A DNA stretch of 64,000 bases, from positions 1,364,001-1,428,000 of the forward strand of contig JADJNF010000001.1 of assembly GCA_016714445.1 (NCBI GenBank). Reading direction: 5' to 3'. The DNA is from Saprospiraceae bacterium. GTDB taxonomy: Bacteria > Bacteroidota > Bacteroidia > Chitinophagales > Saprospiraceae. The notes beneath the pieces were generated by a model that saw only the letters and a program-made list of their open reading frames with translations, was not told the DNA's origin and made no database searches. The position numbers and the translations under genes are program-made. Shown here piece by piece: positions 1 through 8,802 of this stretch (its first letter is position 1; every line of letters starts with the position of its first letter).

Positions 1-582
1 ACTATTGGTATTACTTGTGACAGAAGAAAGGTTTTCTGCAATACGCTCAATCTCTCTGAATGTTTCATTGATCGCACCTGTTTCGCCTTCTTTTCCAATA
101 TTAGCTATTATTGCTCTGGCTGATTCTGTGATTTCAGTACTGTATTCGCTGATATTTTCAGTACCCAGCATACTTCCCAACAATCCTATGGAACCTCCTT
201 TTAGTTCGTCCCCGTTTAATGCACAATCCGCTCCTGAACATTCTTTGTCAAAATCAAGAAATATTCCTCTACCCGAAACAAATCCCAGGCTTTTTAAATT
301 GGCAATCGCATTTTTAGGTATTTTATATTCGCTGTCGATGAGATAGAAAACATCCATCTTTTTGACATCCGTTTTGTTGATCTTTATTTTTGTGACAGTA
401 CCGATCTTATATCCATTGACAAGGACAGGAGATGATACATTCAAATCCGTCACATCATCATACGTAGAAAAAAGTTCGTTTGATGCAGTGAGAAGGTTTC
501 GGCCTTTCAGAAAAGTATATCCCCATATCATGGTCACTAAAACTATGAATGTTAGGATTCCTATTTTTATTTCACGAGACAT
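1..582 (-). CDS. MCE/MlaD-family protein, partial (3' end outside window)
   Basis: Reading the minus strand from an ATG at 582 gives an open frame of 194 codons running off the window. Residues about 5-22 form one membrane anchor (ILTFIVLVTMIWGYTFL), followed by an MCE domain with the typical start YDDVTDLNVSSPVLVNGYKIG and the FVSGRGIFLDF strand. MCE proteins are periplasmic lipid-binding subunits of Mla-type ABC transporters that move phospholipids between the membranes. Acidic and Ser/Thr-rich helical sequence begins after residue 150, as in Bacteroidota homologues of 300 residues or more. It lies 80 bases downstream of the amidase on the same strand, so co-transcription is likely. The permease and ATPase are not in view. 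The family is clear; the substrate is inferred. Confidence 0.88.
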   Translation of the reverse strand, partial: MSREIKIGILTFIVLVTMIWGYTFLKGRNLLTASNELFSTYDDVTDLNVSSPVLVNGYKIGTVTKIKINKTDVKKMDVFYLIDSEYKIPKNAIANLKSLGFVSGRGIFLDFDKECSGADCALNGDELKGGSIGLLGSMLGTENISEYSTEITESARAIIANIGKEGETGAINETFREIERIAENLSSVTSNTNS

Positions 583-662
583 ACTGGTAAATGCTTAGCG
601 TTTGAGATGCAAAATTAATCAACTTAACGAAAGCACGGTGCAAAATGTTTATCTTCCTGATA

Positions 663-2003
663 TTATTCGTTTAGAGCAACGATAAAAGCGCCCTTGTATC
701 CCAGATTTTTTAATTTTTCCCGCGCTATCTCAGCGGAAGGTCGGGAAACAAAATCTCCTACCATATATTTATTGACATCATTCTGCTTTTTGACAGTAAG
801 TGATCCGATTTTGCGCAGCTCCGCCGAATCAATATCTGCCAGTTCACTTTTTAAAGCCGCAATCTGCACTTTAAACTTCTGAATTTCACCAACACCAATT
901 TTTGTATTGACGGTATTTGTTTCTGATTTGACTGTTTGTGGGTTAGATTTTGGCATAGAAGAAGATATGGCCTCCTTTATACTCGAAATTTTGGCATCTG
1001 AAATATCAGGATTTTTTCCATTCTTAGTATTAGCACCGGTGGTATTATCTGCTATTTGGTTTTGTTTGGAGATATTGATTTTATAATATTTATCAAAAGC
1101 CCTTACCACAGATTCTGAGACTACCCCCTGACCGTCTTCCGACAATAGAAAAGCTTCTTCCACATCATTGCTCAAAAACCCTGCCTCTACCAATACGGCT
1201 GGCATACTTGCTCGGCGCAATACTGCAAAACCTGCTTGTTTTACGCCCCTGCTTTTACTGATGTGCAATTTTCCAAACTGTTCTTCCACTGCTGCAGCAA
1301 ACTCAATGCTCTTATCCAGATAATTGTTTTGATACATAGACAGCATGATATGACCTTCGGGTGAGTTGGGATCATAACCGTCATAATTGGCTTCATAATT
1401 TTGTTCCAAAAGTATAGAAGCATTTTCTCTTTTAGCTACTTCCAGATTATCTCCTGCACGATGTAAACCCATCACAAATGTTTCCGTACCTCTGGTCTTG
1501 GGATTGCTTATAAAATTACAGTGAATGGAAATGAAAAGATCCGCATTTTGCTCATTGGCATATTGAATTCTTCGAAACAAAGGTATAAATACATCTGTGG
1601 TTCTGGTTTGAATCACCTCCACATCCGGATATCTTGACTGAATGATATCCCCAACTTTGAGTGCCAGTTTAAGCGCAATATCCTTTTCGTAGGAATTTTT
1701 GCCTACTGCTCCACTATCATGTCCTCCATGTCCGGCGTCAATGACTATTTTAATTACTTTTTTCTTCCGGTCACCTGTTTTAAGGAGGTTTTGCATTAAC
1801 CACAGGTCTTCCTTTGAGCCTTGCATCCACTCCGGAGAGGATAAACTTGTATTATTTAATATAATTTTAACATCAGATGCCCTCAATGTGGATGACACAT
1901 AATAGAGAAGTGACGTTATTATCAACATGATACGTAAGATTGTAACGTTCTTTTGGATGAAATCTGAGACCATTGGCGTATTTTTGTGATTTTTAAGGGA
2001 CAA
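663..2003 (-). CDS. N-acetylmuramoyl-L-alanine amidase (Amidase_3) with SPOR-like C-terminus
   Basis: 446 residues. A hydrophobic segment at about 22-42 exports or anchors the protein. The Amidase_3 domain (about 84-312) shows the zinc ligands: DAGHGG, the Glu of NSYEKD, the His of ISIHCN and the catalytic Glu of LVEAGF. This family cleaves the amide between MurNAc and the stem peptide, usually in daughter cell separation or wall recycling. After a polar Ser/Asn/Lys linker, the last 70 residues (FKVQIAALKSE to FIVALNE) resemble a SPOR domain, which binds denuded glycan at septa. It diverges from lptD with only 38 bases between starts and precedes the MCE gene; amidase, MCE and lptD often cluster in Bacteroidota. 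Division role is inferred. Confidence 0.92.
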   Translation of the reverse strand: MSLKNHKNTPMVSDFIQKNVTILRIMLIITSLLYYVSSTLRASDVKIILNNTSLSSPEWMQGSKEDLWLMQNLLKTGDRKKKVIKIVIDAGHGGHDSGAVGKNSYEKDIALKLALKVGDIIQSRYPDVEVIQTRTTDVFIPLFRRIQYANEQNADLFISIHCNFISNPKTRGTETFVMGLHRAGDNLEVAKRENASILLEQNYEANYDGYDPNSPEGHIMLSMYQNNYLDKSIEFAAAVEEQFGKLHISKSRGVKQAGFAVLRRASMPAVLVEAGFLSNDVEEAFLLSEDGQGVVSESVVRAFDKYYKINISKQNQIADNTTGANTKNGKNPDISDAKISSIKEAISSSMPKSNPQTVKSETNTVNTKIGVGEIQKFKVQIAALKSELADIDSAELRKIGSLTVKKQNDVNKYMVGDFVSRPSAEIAREKLKNLGYKGAFIVALNE

Positions 2004-2041
2004 ATATAACGATTATTTATAATATATCATACATAATAAAC

Positions 2042-4852
2042 TTGAAAATAAAGCATTACATAGTATTTATTTTTTTAATATTTAAAGTACCGTCTTCATT
2101 TAGTCAGATACCCATTGAATATATACCAAATAAATCTAATATATCTGATACAATAATCGTTCCAATTGACTCATTAAAGGCGTTTGGTAAAAAAACTTCT
2201 TCGGAAAAATTTTACAAAGAGATCAAAAGCCGGGATTCAGCTTACGCTGCCACCGATACTTTGCCTGAAATACTTATAAATTACAAATTGTCAAAAGATG
2301 CCATAGAAGCTGAAGTGAAATATGATGCCAGAGACTCTTCTTGGGTTGACCTGACCAATGAAAAAATTCATCTCTATGGTGGGGCTGTGGTAGACTATCA
2401 AAAAATAAAAGTCACAGCAAACTATATGATCATTGATTTTGCCAATAATATCATAGAAGGTTATTTTAAGAAAGACAGCATTAATAATGACAAAGACAAA
2501 CCAACCTTCAGTGATGGTGAGAATACATTTACCTATAAAGAAATCAGGTACAATTTCAAATCCAAAAAAGGCCTGGTAGATCACGCCATCACAAAACAAG
2601 GTGAATTTAATCTGGTGGGTTCAAGGACAAAATATATCTCCGGGCAGACGGATTCTCTCGGCGTCAAGGAGGATGATGAAATTTACAATAAAAATGCCAT
2701 CATCACTACCTGTACTCACGACCCACCACATTATGGTATCCGTGCAGATAAACTCAAATTTGTTCCCAATAAACTGGCGGTACTTAGTGTGGCACAGGTA
2801 GAAATAGCCAGAGTACCCACTCCTATTTTTTTACCTTTTGGATTTTTTCCTTTGGCAAAAGGCAAGTCATCAGGACTGATATTCCCATCAAGTTATGAAT
2901 ACAACGAACAATTGGGACTTGGATTCAGGGAGGTAGGATACTATTGGCCGGTAAATGACTATGTTGACCTCAGGGTCACCGGTGACATCTATACCCGCGG
3001 ATCTCATGGTATCAGGATCAATACCAATTATAAAAAACGCTATGGTTATACGGGTGGTGTACTCTTAGGTTACAGCAATAATATACGTGACAACGACGTA
3101 GATGGCGGCAAGTTATCGCAGAAGTCTTTTAGCATCAATATACGGCACAACCAGGACGGTAAAGCTCATCCTTACCGTCATCTGGGAGGCTCTGTAAATA
3201 TTCAAACCAACCGGTACGAACAGCGAGTATATGAAAATCCACAAGCTGCATTACAAAGTCAGTATTCATCCAATTTTACTTTTTCACATGATATGCCGGG
3301 CACACCATTCAGATTCAGTGCAGAGTTCAGACACAGCCAGAATACCCAAACAAGAGTCATGGATATCACCTTGCCCAATATGTCGCTCAGGATGAACACT
3401 ATTTTTCCTTTCAAAAAGAAAAACAGTACCAAAGAAGTATGGACGGATAACATAGCCGTTTCTTACAGTTCTGAGTTCAGAAATTTTGTAAAAACCACCG
3501 ACACTACCCTGTTTACGCAACAGACATTAAAAAATATTCAGACCGGTCTGCAGCAAAAAGCATCTGTCAGCACCAATTTCAGATTGCTGAAGTACTTTAA
3601 TGTCTCTCCCAATATTAACTATGATGAAACCTGGCTTCTAAAAAAGTATCATTTGACTTTCAATCCGGATAGCGTTATTATTAAAGACTCTATCACATTT
3701 GACACTCTTGGATTTAAGCCACCGACAGAATCCTTTGAATCAGGATTTAATGCTTTCCGGAATTTTAATGCTGGAGTATCTGTTAATACTCAGATTTTTG
3801 GTACAAAAAAATGGACCAAAGGTCTGATACGCGGGATAAGACACACCATGAAACCGAACGTAAGTTTTTACTATAAACCAGAGAACAAGGATCGCTACGA
3901 AGCCATTGTCGATACAGATACCAGAGATGATATTAATAATCAAAGAACCTATAGTATTTTTACCAACAGTCCTTTCGGTACGCTGCAGGGATCCGAAGAA
4001 CAAATGGGTATTAGTTATGGTTTAACCAATATATTTGAAGCCAAATACTGGTCCAAAAAAGATACTACAGAAAAAAATGTCAAATTATTTAACAACATCA
4101 ATGTCAATGGTTCTTACAATTTTATAGCTGACTCTATCAAATGGAGCAATATTAGTATAACAGGCAATACAGTAGTACTGAAAGGATTGACTAATTTTTT
4201 CTTTTCCGCTGCCTACAGTCCGTATGTATATGATACAAAAGGAAGGATTACAAAAACCAGTGTATGGGATAAAAAGAAAAGACCACTGGAATTCCGTAAT
4301 TTTTCAGGCCAGTTTTCCACTGGCATATCTTTTGGACGTATCAGGGAAATGCTCACCGGCAAAAAACAACAGACCCAAAACCAGGCTTTCAACCAAACCA
4401 AGGCTTCTGAACCCGGTCTGCAGACGACAGAAAATAACGCAGCTGATGCAGAAAATGAAGAAGATAAAAAACCCAAAGAAACATCGCTTGCGGAGTGGTT
4501 TGAAAACTTCAATATTTCCCATGCGCTTAACTTTGAATACAGAAAAGTCAGTGACAGAGATACTTTCCTGATCAGTAGTCATTCCGTCAATATATCGGGA
4601 AGTGTTCCTTTGACCAAAAACTGGAGCATGAATATCGGCAATATAGCCTATGATTTTAAAAATAAGTCATTTGTTTATCCTTATTTCAGTTTTGCCCGAG
4701 ACCTCCATTGTTGGCAGATGAATTTCACATGGGCACCATCCAATGGTGTCTACAGTTTTTTTATTGGAGTCAAATCTTCAGCACTTAGTTTCCTCAAATA
4801 CGACTACGGTCAGAGAAATGCCAACACTCTTTTTACGGGCCAGCGAAGATAG
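2042..4852 (+). CDS. lptD: LPS-assembly outer membrane protein LptD-like
   Basis: 936 residues with an N-terminal signal peptide (hydrophobic to residue about 18, then PSSFSQ). Residues about 90-250 form an OstA/LptA-like beta-jellyroll (KIHLYGGAVVDYQKIKVTA), and the rest is a large beta-barrel with alternating aromatic strands and GFFPLAKGKSSGLIFPS, typical of Bacteroidota LptD. LptD receives lipopolysaccharide from the periplasmic bridge and inserts it into the outer leaflet. The start is TTG at 2042: the frame is closed at 1994, no ATG or GTG lies between, and the signal peptide begins here; the first in-frame ATG is far inside the protein. A low-complexity Gln/Glu/Lys-rich loop sits near residues 780-820. 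The partner LptE is not in the window. Confidence 0.9.
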   Translation: MKIKHYIVFIFLIFKVPSSFSQIPIEYIPNKSNISDTIIVPIDSLKAFGKKTSSEKFYKEIKSRDSAYAATDTLPEILINYKLSKDAIEAEVKYDARDSSWVDLTNEKIHLYGGAVVDYQKIKVTANYMIIDFANNIIEGYFKKDSINNDKDKPTFSDGENTFTYKEIRYNFKSKKGLVDHAITKQGEFNLVGSRTKYISGQTDSLGVKEDDEIYNKNAIITTCTHDPPHYGIRADKLKFVPNKLAVLSVAQVEIARVPTPIFLPFGFFPLAKGKSSGLIFPSSYEYNEQLGLGFREVGYYWPVNDYVDLRVTGDIYTRGSHGIRINTNYKKRYGYTGGVLLGYSNNIRDNDVDGGKLSQKSFSINIRHNQDGKAHPYRHLGGSVNIQTNRYEQRVYENPQAALQSQYSSNFTFSHDMPGTPFRFSAEFRHSQNTQTRVMDITLPNMSLRMNTIFPFKKKNSTKEVWTDNIAVSYSSEFRNFVKTTDTTLFTQQTLKNIQTGLQQKASVSTNFRLLKYFNVSPNINYDETWLLKKYHLTFNPDSVIIKDSITFDTLGFKPPTESFESGFNAFRNFNAGVSVNTQIFGTKKWTKGLIRGIRHTMKPNVSFYYKPENKDRYEAIVDTDTRDDINNQRTYSIFTNSPFGTLQGSEEQMGISYGLTNIFEAKYWSKKDTTEKNVKLFNNINVNGSYNFIADSIKWSNISITGNTVVLKGLTNFFFSAAYSPYVYDTKGRITKTSVWDKKKRPLEFRNFSGQFSTGISFGRIREMLTGKKQQTQNQAFNQTKASEPGLQTTENNAADAENEEDKKPKETSLAEWFENFNISHALNFEYRKVSDRDTFLISSHSVNISGSVPLTKNWSMNIGNIAYDFKNKSFVYPYFSFARDLHCWQMNFTWAPSNGVYSFFIGVKSSALSFLKYDYGQRNANTLFTGQRR

Positions 4853-4939
4853 TTATCTATAGTATCCCTGATAATTTAGACAGATTAGATTATACTCAAA
4901 ACAAATAGGTTTGCGAAAAATGTCTTTAACACTGTTTTG

Positions 4940-5066
4940 ATTTTGAGTAAGGAAGAAGTTTATGTTTACCCAAAGCGGTAACACGAAGCGTGTCTTTAAA
5001 GTAATTCATTGTCAGGACATTTATCGTCCCGGACATTATATCGTCGAATACATAAAGACATTATAG
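4940..5066 (+). pseudogene. possible decayed T9SS C-terminal sorting domain
   Basis: The 350-base gap after lptD has no intact gene. Within it, one frame reads LSKEEVYVYPKR then stop, a second frame continues VTRSVSLK, and a third ends with RPGHYIVEYIKTL and a stop at 5064-5066. Joined across shifts these resemble a type IX secretion sorting domain (VYPNP start, GxYIVxI end). About two thirds of a normal domain is missing between the two ends. It may be a remnant of a secreted protein gene lost by deletion. The match is short and could be chance. The rest of 4853-5202 shows nothing recognisable. Confidence 0.25.
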
Positions 5067-5202
5067 TTCTAAAAGAAAATTATTGCCGGTATAATTCTGC
5101 TTTGTCAACTTATGAATTTTCAGGAAAATCTACTTGTTTGCTTTCGGCTGGTAGTTTAGCACTTCAGCCTGAATTGCTTTGAAAACCTGGTTAGCACCAC
5201 TT

Positions 5203-5988
5203 TTATTCCCACCACTTTTTGTTTTCCGCTTTTTTGTCACCTATTGGTTTTACTATTGCATCATTTGGTGCCATATTTTCTAACATATAACTTAACCATC
5301 CATTTTTTCCATACTTTTCTTTCACACTAAATTCTCCCGCTCCAATGTCAAGGTCGCCACATTCCGGAATTCTATAGTCACCCCAATTGCATTTTTTAGA
5401 TGCGTTAGTTTTAAAGCTTGTCCAACTGCCAACAAACTGATTGTTTGAAAAGCCGTCCGCAACAAACATTAAAGCATCATATCTCAACTGTCCTTTGTTG
5501 TCGATTAGAAATTCGCTTTTCAATTTACCTTTTATAAAACCAGTCGAAGGTTGCTTTTTGTCTTCATACAGAATTACGTCACAGGTCGCAAAACCTTGTT
5601 TGTAAGTTGGTATTTCTCCGCTTTTATAAATCCTTGCTTGTCTAATTGTAATTATCCCTTGAAAAGAACATATGGTCTCCTTCACTTTTGTCTTGCCGTA
5701 AACCAAATAGTCATGAGGGCTTGTCGGGTTTTGAATTACTGAAACGAAATGAATAAAAAATCTTTGATAGTCGTCACCAATGAAACCTAAAATTTCTGCT
5801 CGTTTAAACTTTTCTTTTCCATCTTCTCTGTCCTCAATTAAAATACTGTCTGCCACCAAAACGGTCGAAAGGTCGTAGGTTTTTATTTGGTTAAAAAAGT
5901 CAGTAGTTGTCGTGTCTTGAGCATAGGTCTTGCCAAATAATAAAAATGTCAAAACGATGAAGGCTATATGACGCAGTGCTATAATCAT
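5203..5988 (-). CDS. secreted protein of unknown function
   Basis: 261 residues, not recognised. A clear Sec signal peptide (hydrophobic about 8-20, then FGKTYAQ cleavage region) puts it in the periplasm or outside. The mature part is soluble with mixed charge and scattered cysteines (ETICSF, FATCDV, KKCNWGDYRIPECGD). The last cysteine cluster looks like a disulphide-bonded loop. Phrases such as TGFIKGKLKSEFLIDNKGQLRYDALMF suggest a beta-rich fold. It stands alone on the minus strand between a degraded stretch and the higBA pair, so no operon partner hints at its job. Translation starts at ATG 5988. Confidence 0.7.
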   Translation of the reverse strand: MIIALRHIAFIVLTFLLFGKTYAQDTTTTDFFNQIKTYDLSTVLVADSILIEDREDGKEKFKRAEILGFIGDDYQRFFIHFVSVIQNPTSPHDYLVYGKTKVKETICSFQGIITIRQARIYKSGEIPTYKQGFATCDVILYEDKKQPSTGFIKGKLKSEFLIDNKGQLRYDALMFVADGFSNNQFVGSWTSFKTNASKKCNWGDYRIPECGDLDIGAGEFSVKEKYGKNGWLSYMLENMAPNDAIVKPIGDKKAENKKWWE

Positions 5989-6070
5989 AAAAATTGATAC
6001 TAACTAAAAAACAAATGAACCTAAAACCAATCTTTATTATTTAAAAATAGTGAATAGTAAGTCAAGATGT

Positions 6071-6445
6071 CTACGCTTGAACTAAATCATAATCAGTAAT
6101 CAGTGATTGAGCTGATATGCCAAGATGTACATTAAGCTTCCTGATCATTTCAAGACTTAACTTTCTTTTTCCATTAAATATTTCACTAACTCTACTTTTT
6201 GAACCTAATATTTTTGCCAAATCGCTTTTAGTCACTCCCAATTGGTCCATTCTAAATAAAATAGCATCTATCGGATTGGGTGGCTCAATGATAAATGTTT
6301 TGTGTTCGTATTCTTGAATGAGTAAACTTAAAACTTCCAATTCATCTGATTCAGCTGAATTCGCTTGAAGATCCATTTGCATTAGTGTGTAAGCACGAAC
6401 TAAATACTGCTCATGTTCTAACTCATTTTTTATTACTTTTAACAT
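6071..6445 (-). CDS. higA: HigA-type antitoxin, XRE-family helix-turn-helix
   Basis: 124 residues from ATG 6445; an ATG six codons upstream (6463) is possible, but MLKVIKNELEHEQY is the usual HigA opening. The N-terminal half is helical, with a run of acidic residues that would wrap the toxin. Residues about 68-120 form an XRE helix-turn-helix (GVTKSDLAKILGSKSRVSEI then FNGKRKLSLEMIRKL). HigA neutralises HigB and represses the operon by binding its promoter. The start overlaps the end of higB by 23 bases, consistent with translational coupling in the toxin-first order typical of higBA. The degenerate sequence around it fits a mobile accessory spot. Confidence 0.88.
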   Translation of the reverse strand: MLKVIKNELEHEQYLVRAYTLMQMDLQANSAESDELEVLSLLIQEYEHKTFIIEPPNPIDAILFRMDQLGVTKSDLAKILGSKSRVSEIFNGKRKLSLEMIRKLNVHLGISAQSLITDYDLVQA

Positions 6446-6740
6446 ATTCAATTGTTTTAGCATCTATTAAATCGTATTCATTGTGTGTGCCAAACCAAAC
6501 AATAAAAACAATTTTTAATCGAAATTCAATATCAACAATCAGTCTATAGTTATTTCCATTAATATTAAATACTACTCTCTTATTTGAAATAATTGAAGCA
6601 CTGTTAAACATTTGCTTCAGCTCCTGTGGAGTACTCCATTCTGCAATCTTTATTTCATAAAGCCATGATTTTAATGCTTGTTCACATCTTGGGTATTGCT
6701 CTATATAAGAAACTAATGTATTTAATGTTATTACTCTCAT
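6423..6740 (-). CDS. higB: HigB-type mRNA interferase toxin
   Basis: 105 residues starting at ATG 6740 (MRVITLNTLVSYIEQYP); the frame extends 14 codons further to 6782, but that extension has no family resemblance. The sequence follows the HigB_toxin family (RelE superfamily): ALKSWLYEIKIAEWSTPQEL, then NKRVVFNINGNNYRLIV and FIVWFGTHNEYDLID with the C-terminal His/Asp pair. HigB cleaves mRNA on the ribosome and halts growth when HigA is lost. Together with higA it forms a complete type II module. Nothing suggests inactivation: the core is uninterrupted and the length is normal. Confidence 0.88.
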   Translation of the reverse strand: MRVITLNTLVSYIEQYPRCEQALKSWLYEIKIAEWSTPQELKQMFNSASIISNKRVVFNINGNNYRLIVDIEFRLKIVFIVWFGTHNEYDLIDAKTIEYVKSNKK

Positions 6741-6784
6741 AAACAGCACAAAGATAGGGTTCAGTTCCCAAATCGGTAACAAAT

Positions 6785-7110
6785 CTTAAAATATTTCACG
6801 ATAAAATAATTTATAAACAGGATCATTTCCCGCATATCTCAAAAACTTGTAGGACGCATATTTTCATTCGGCTGTCCTGATGAAGTCGCATATATGCAAT
6901 AAATACAATCTATAAATCCACCTGCAGCTTTGGTACTAACAAACTTCCCATTTACAAAAGACTTTAATACAATAAATTTATTCCATTTGATATCTTAATG
7001 AAAACTGTATTTGTCACCATCAGATTGGATTCCCAGCTTTACATTCTTGGAAATAATGGTGCCTGAGAGAACAATTCTACACTCGTACTTCAGTTCACCC
7101 GATGCTCCAT
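6785..7110 (-). pseudogene. decayed C-terminal fragment resembling GH43-family glycoside hydrolase
   Basis: No intact gene lies in this 337-base gap, but the minus strand reads GASGELKYECRIVLSGTI, GIQSDGDKYSFH, an in-frame TAA, then NGKFVSTKAAGGFIDC and IYATSSGQPNEN in the same frame, a one-base shift, and RYAGNDPVYKLF. This order (GDKYSF, dGKFLSTkxAGGFxG, YATSSG, FRYxGNDPVY) is how the C-terminal beta-sandwich of Bacteroidota GH43 beta-xylosidase-like enzymes ends. The 5-bladed catalytic domain would lie upstream, where the DoxX-like gene now ends at 7120, so most of the gene has been deleted. One stop plus one frameshift indicate neutral decay. The family assignment is from memory of the motif and unverified. 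Confidence 0.5.
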
Positions 7111-7119
7111 CTTAACTTT

Positions 7120-8607
7120 TCATTTCAGATATTCTCCTTTTATCTCACTCCATGAAGGTAATTTTTTGTAGTGCCATTTGTGCAGTAAGACTCCATTCTT
7201 CCAGAGTATGACACCAGGATTGGATCGCATGATGGTTTTCAATAGCTTTTCATCAGCCGTAAGATACTCCACATCAAGTCCAGTCTCTTTGGCGAGCAGT
7301 TTTGCTTTTTCAGCATCTATACCACTGATTACTACTGACATACTCACTTTGTCTTTTGCAGCAGCTTCTTTGAGTGGTTTGATGACATTGACAAATGTGG
7401 CGATAAAATCTTTATTCCAGACGATATCATAATATTCTTCTTCTTTCTGTTGTACTTCCTTAAATGTTTTTACAACGGTAACACTATCTTTAAAGCCGGA
7501 AACAGCCATTGTATCCATGCTGAAAATAGAATCTGAAACCATTCTTTTGCCCGGTATGGCTTTGTATTCTGCCTTAAATACCGGTACCATCAGGTGTGCC
7601 TCAGGATTGGCCAGATAGATATCTGTTTTTTCATTGCCATCAAAATCAGTAATATCAAAATGACTGATTTTAGTCTCTTTGATGGTTGGTTCTGTCTTGA
7701 TCTGTTCTACCGTTTCGTATTCATCGGTCAGAGCAGACAGATTTTTCATATATTCTTCGTAACTGAATTCTTTTATTTCCCCTGTGGTCTTGTTTTTCAT
7801 TTTCATAGCAAGGACCTTTACAGCATTCGCCGCTTCTGTTTCTGTTTTTTTGATTTCCGCTATATTAGCACCATTACGGAATGGTCTGAAATCCACATGC
7901 GGCTCGTCCCAGTAAAAATTATATACACAGTATAAAATCAGAAAAAGAGTAGATCCTACCAGGGTCACATTTCTGGTTTTTGAAATAAATAACTGATGCA
8001 TATCTTTCCATCTGACTAAAAAATATATAGATGGCATCAACAGGAACAAATCTTTATAAAATGAAATCCTTGGGTCCAGTTTGATAAAATCACCAAAACA
8101 TCCACAGTCAGTCACCCGCATATTGGTGGCTTTATATTCTCCCCAGGCTGAAAAAGAAAAGAAATTCTGATCCATGGGAACGTAACCGGTCAGAAAAGTA
8201 AAACCTGTCAGAACAGTAAAAAATACTACCAGCAAAAAGAAAAGCCAGGCAGTAAGTTTTGGTCTGTCTCCGATAATCAGCATGATACCCAATATGATTT
8301 CAAAAATAATCATAAAGATGGCAAATGCCGTTGAATATTCCGAAAAGAATGGAAACATTGGTGCAATAAAACTCATGGATGTATCTGCAAATGTTGCATA
8401 AAATTCAGCAAAGTAATCTTCCATCTTAAAAGCAGTTCCCAACGGATCCACCGCCTTGACCCAACCGGAAAATAAAAATAAAATCCCTGTAAAATTCTGG
8501 AGGTAGGTCATCAGCCAGGATTTTTGTACTTTATACGCCAACGTCATCACTAAAGTCAGTGCTAATGCTGCCAATCCTATATAAAACATCAAGGTTACTA
8601 TGGTCAT
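7120..8607 (-). CDS. DoxX-like membrane protein, BT_3928 family
   Basis: 495 residues. The N-terminal third is a polytopic domain: helices at about 5-25, 36-50, 75-112, 118-145 and 185-230. It includes FTGILFLFSGWVKAVDPLGTAFKMEDY, split here as FTGILFLFSGWVKAVDP and LGTAFKMEDYF, the DoxX-like pattern of the Bacteroidota BT_3928 family. The conserved VTDCGCFGDFIKL cysteine motif follows and may be redox active. The C-terminal part is extramembrane, rich in Lys/Glu, and ends in a thioredoxin-like stretch (LAKETGLDVEYLTADEKLLKTIMRSNPGVILWKNG shortened) that lacks a CxxC pair. Function is unproved; relatives are associated with quinone or sulphur redox chemistry. It is transcribed alone. Confidence 0.8.
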   Translation of the reverse strand: MTIVTLMFYIGLAALALTLVMTLAYKVQKSWLMTYLQNFTGILFLFSGWVKAVDPLGTAFKMEDYFAEFYATFADTSMSFIAPMFPFFSEYSTAFAIFMIIFEIILGIMLIIGDRPKLTAWLFFLLVVFFTVLTGFTFLTGYVPMDQNFFSFSAWGEYKATNMRVTDCGCFGDFIKLDPRISFYKDLFLLMPSIYFLVRWKDMHQLFISKTRNVTLVGSTLFLILYCVYNFYWDEPHVDFRPFRNGANIAEIKKTETEAANAVKVLAMKMKNKTTGEIKEFSYEEYMKNLSALTDEYETVEQIKTEPTIKETKISHFDITDFDGNEKTDIYLANPEAHLMVPVFKAEYKAIPGKRMVSDSIFSMDTMAVSGFKDSVTVVKTFKEVQQKEEEYYDIVWNKDFIATFVNVIKPLKEAAAKDKVSMSVVISGIDAEKAKLLAKETGLDVEYLTADEKLLKTIMRSNPGVILWKNGVLLHKWHYKKLPSWSEIKGEYLK

Positions 8608-8802
8608 TTGCTGTTATCTTTAAATTTAATAAGGAATACACCTATATAAAGGAGGAACAAAAGTAATTGTTTTCAAACGGTATAACAAATAATGATAATT
8701 GAATATTTGTATTGAAACAGTTAATCAATAGTTAATGAAATAATATCCTGTACTTAATTATATTAGTTAGGTGAGCAAAAAATTAATTCTGCTTCAAATA
8801 CT

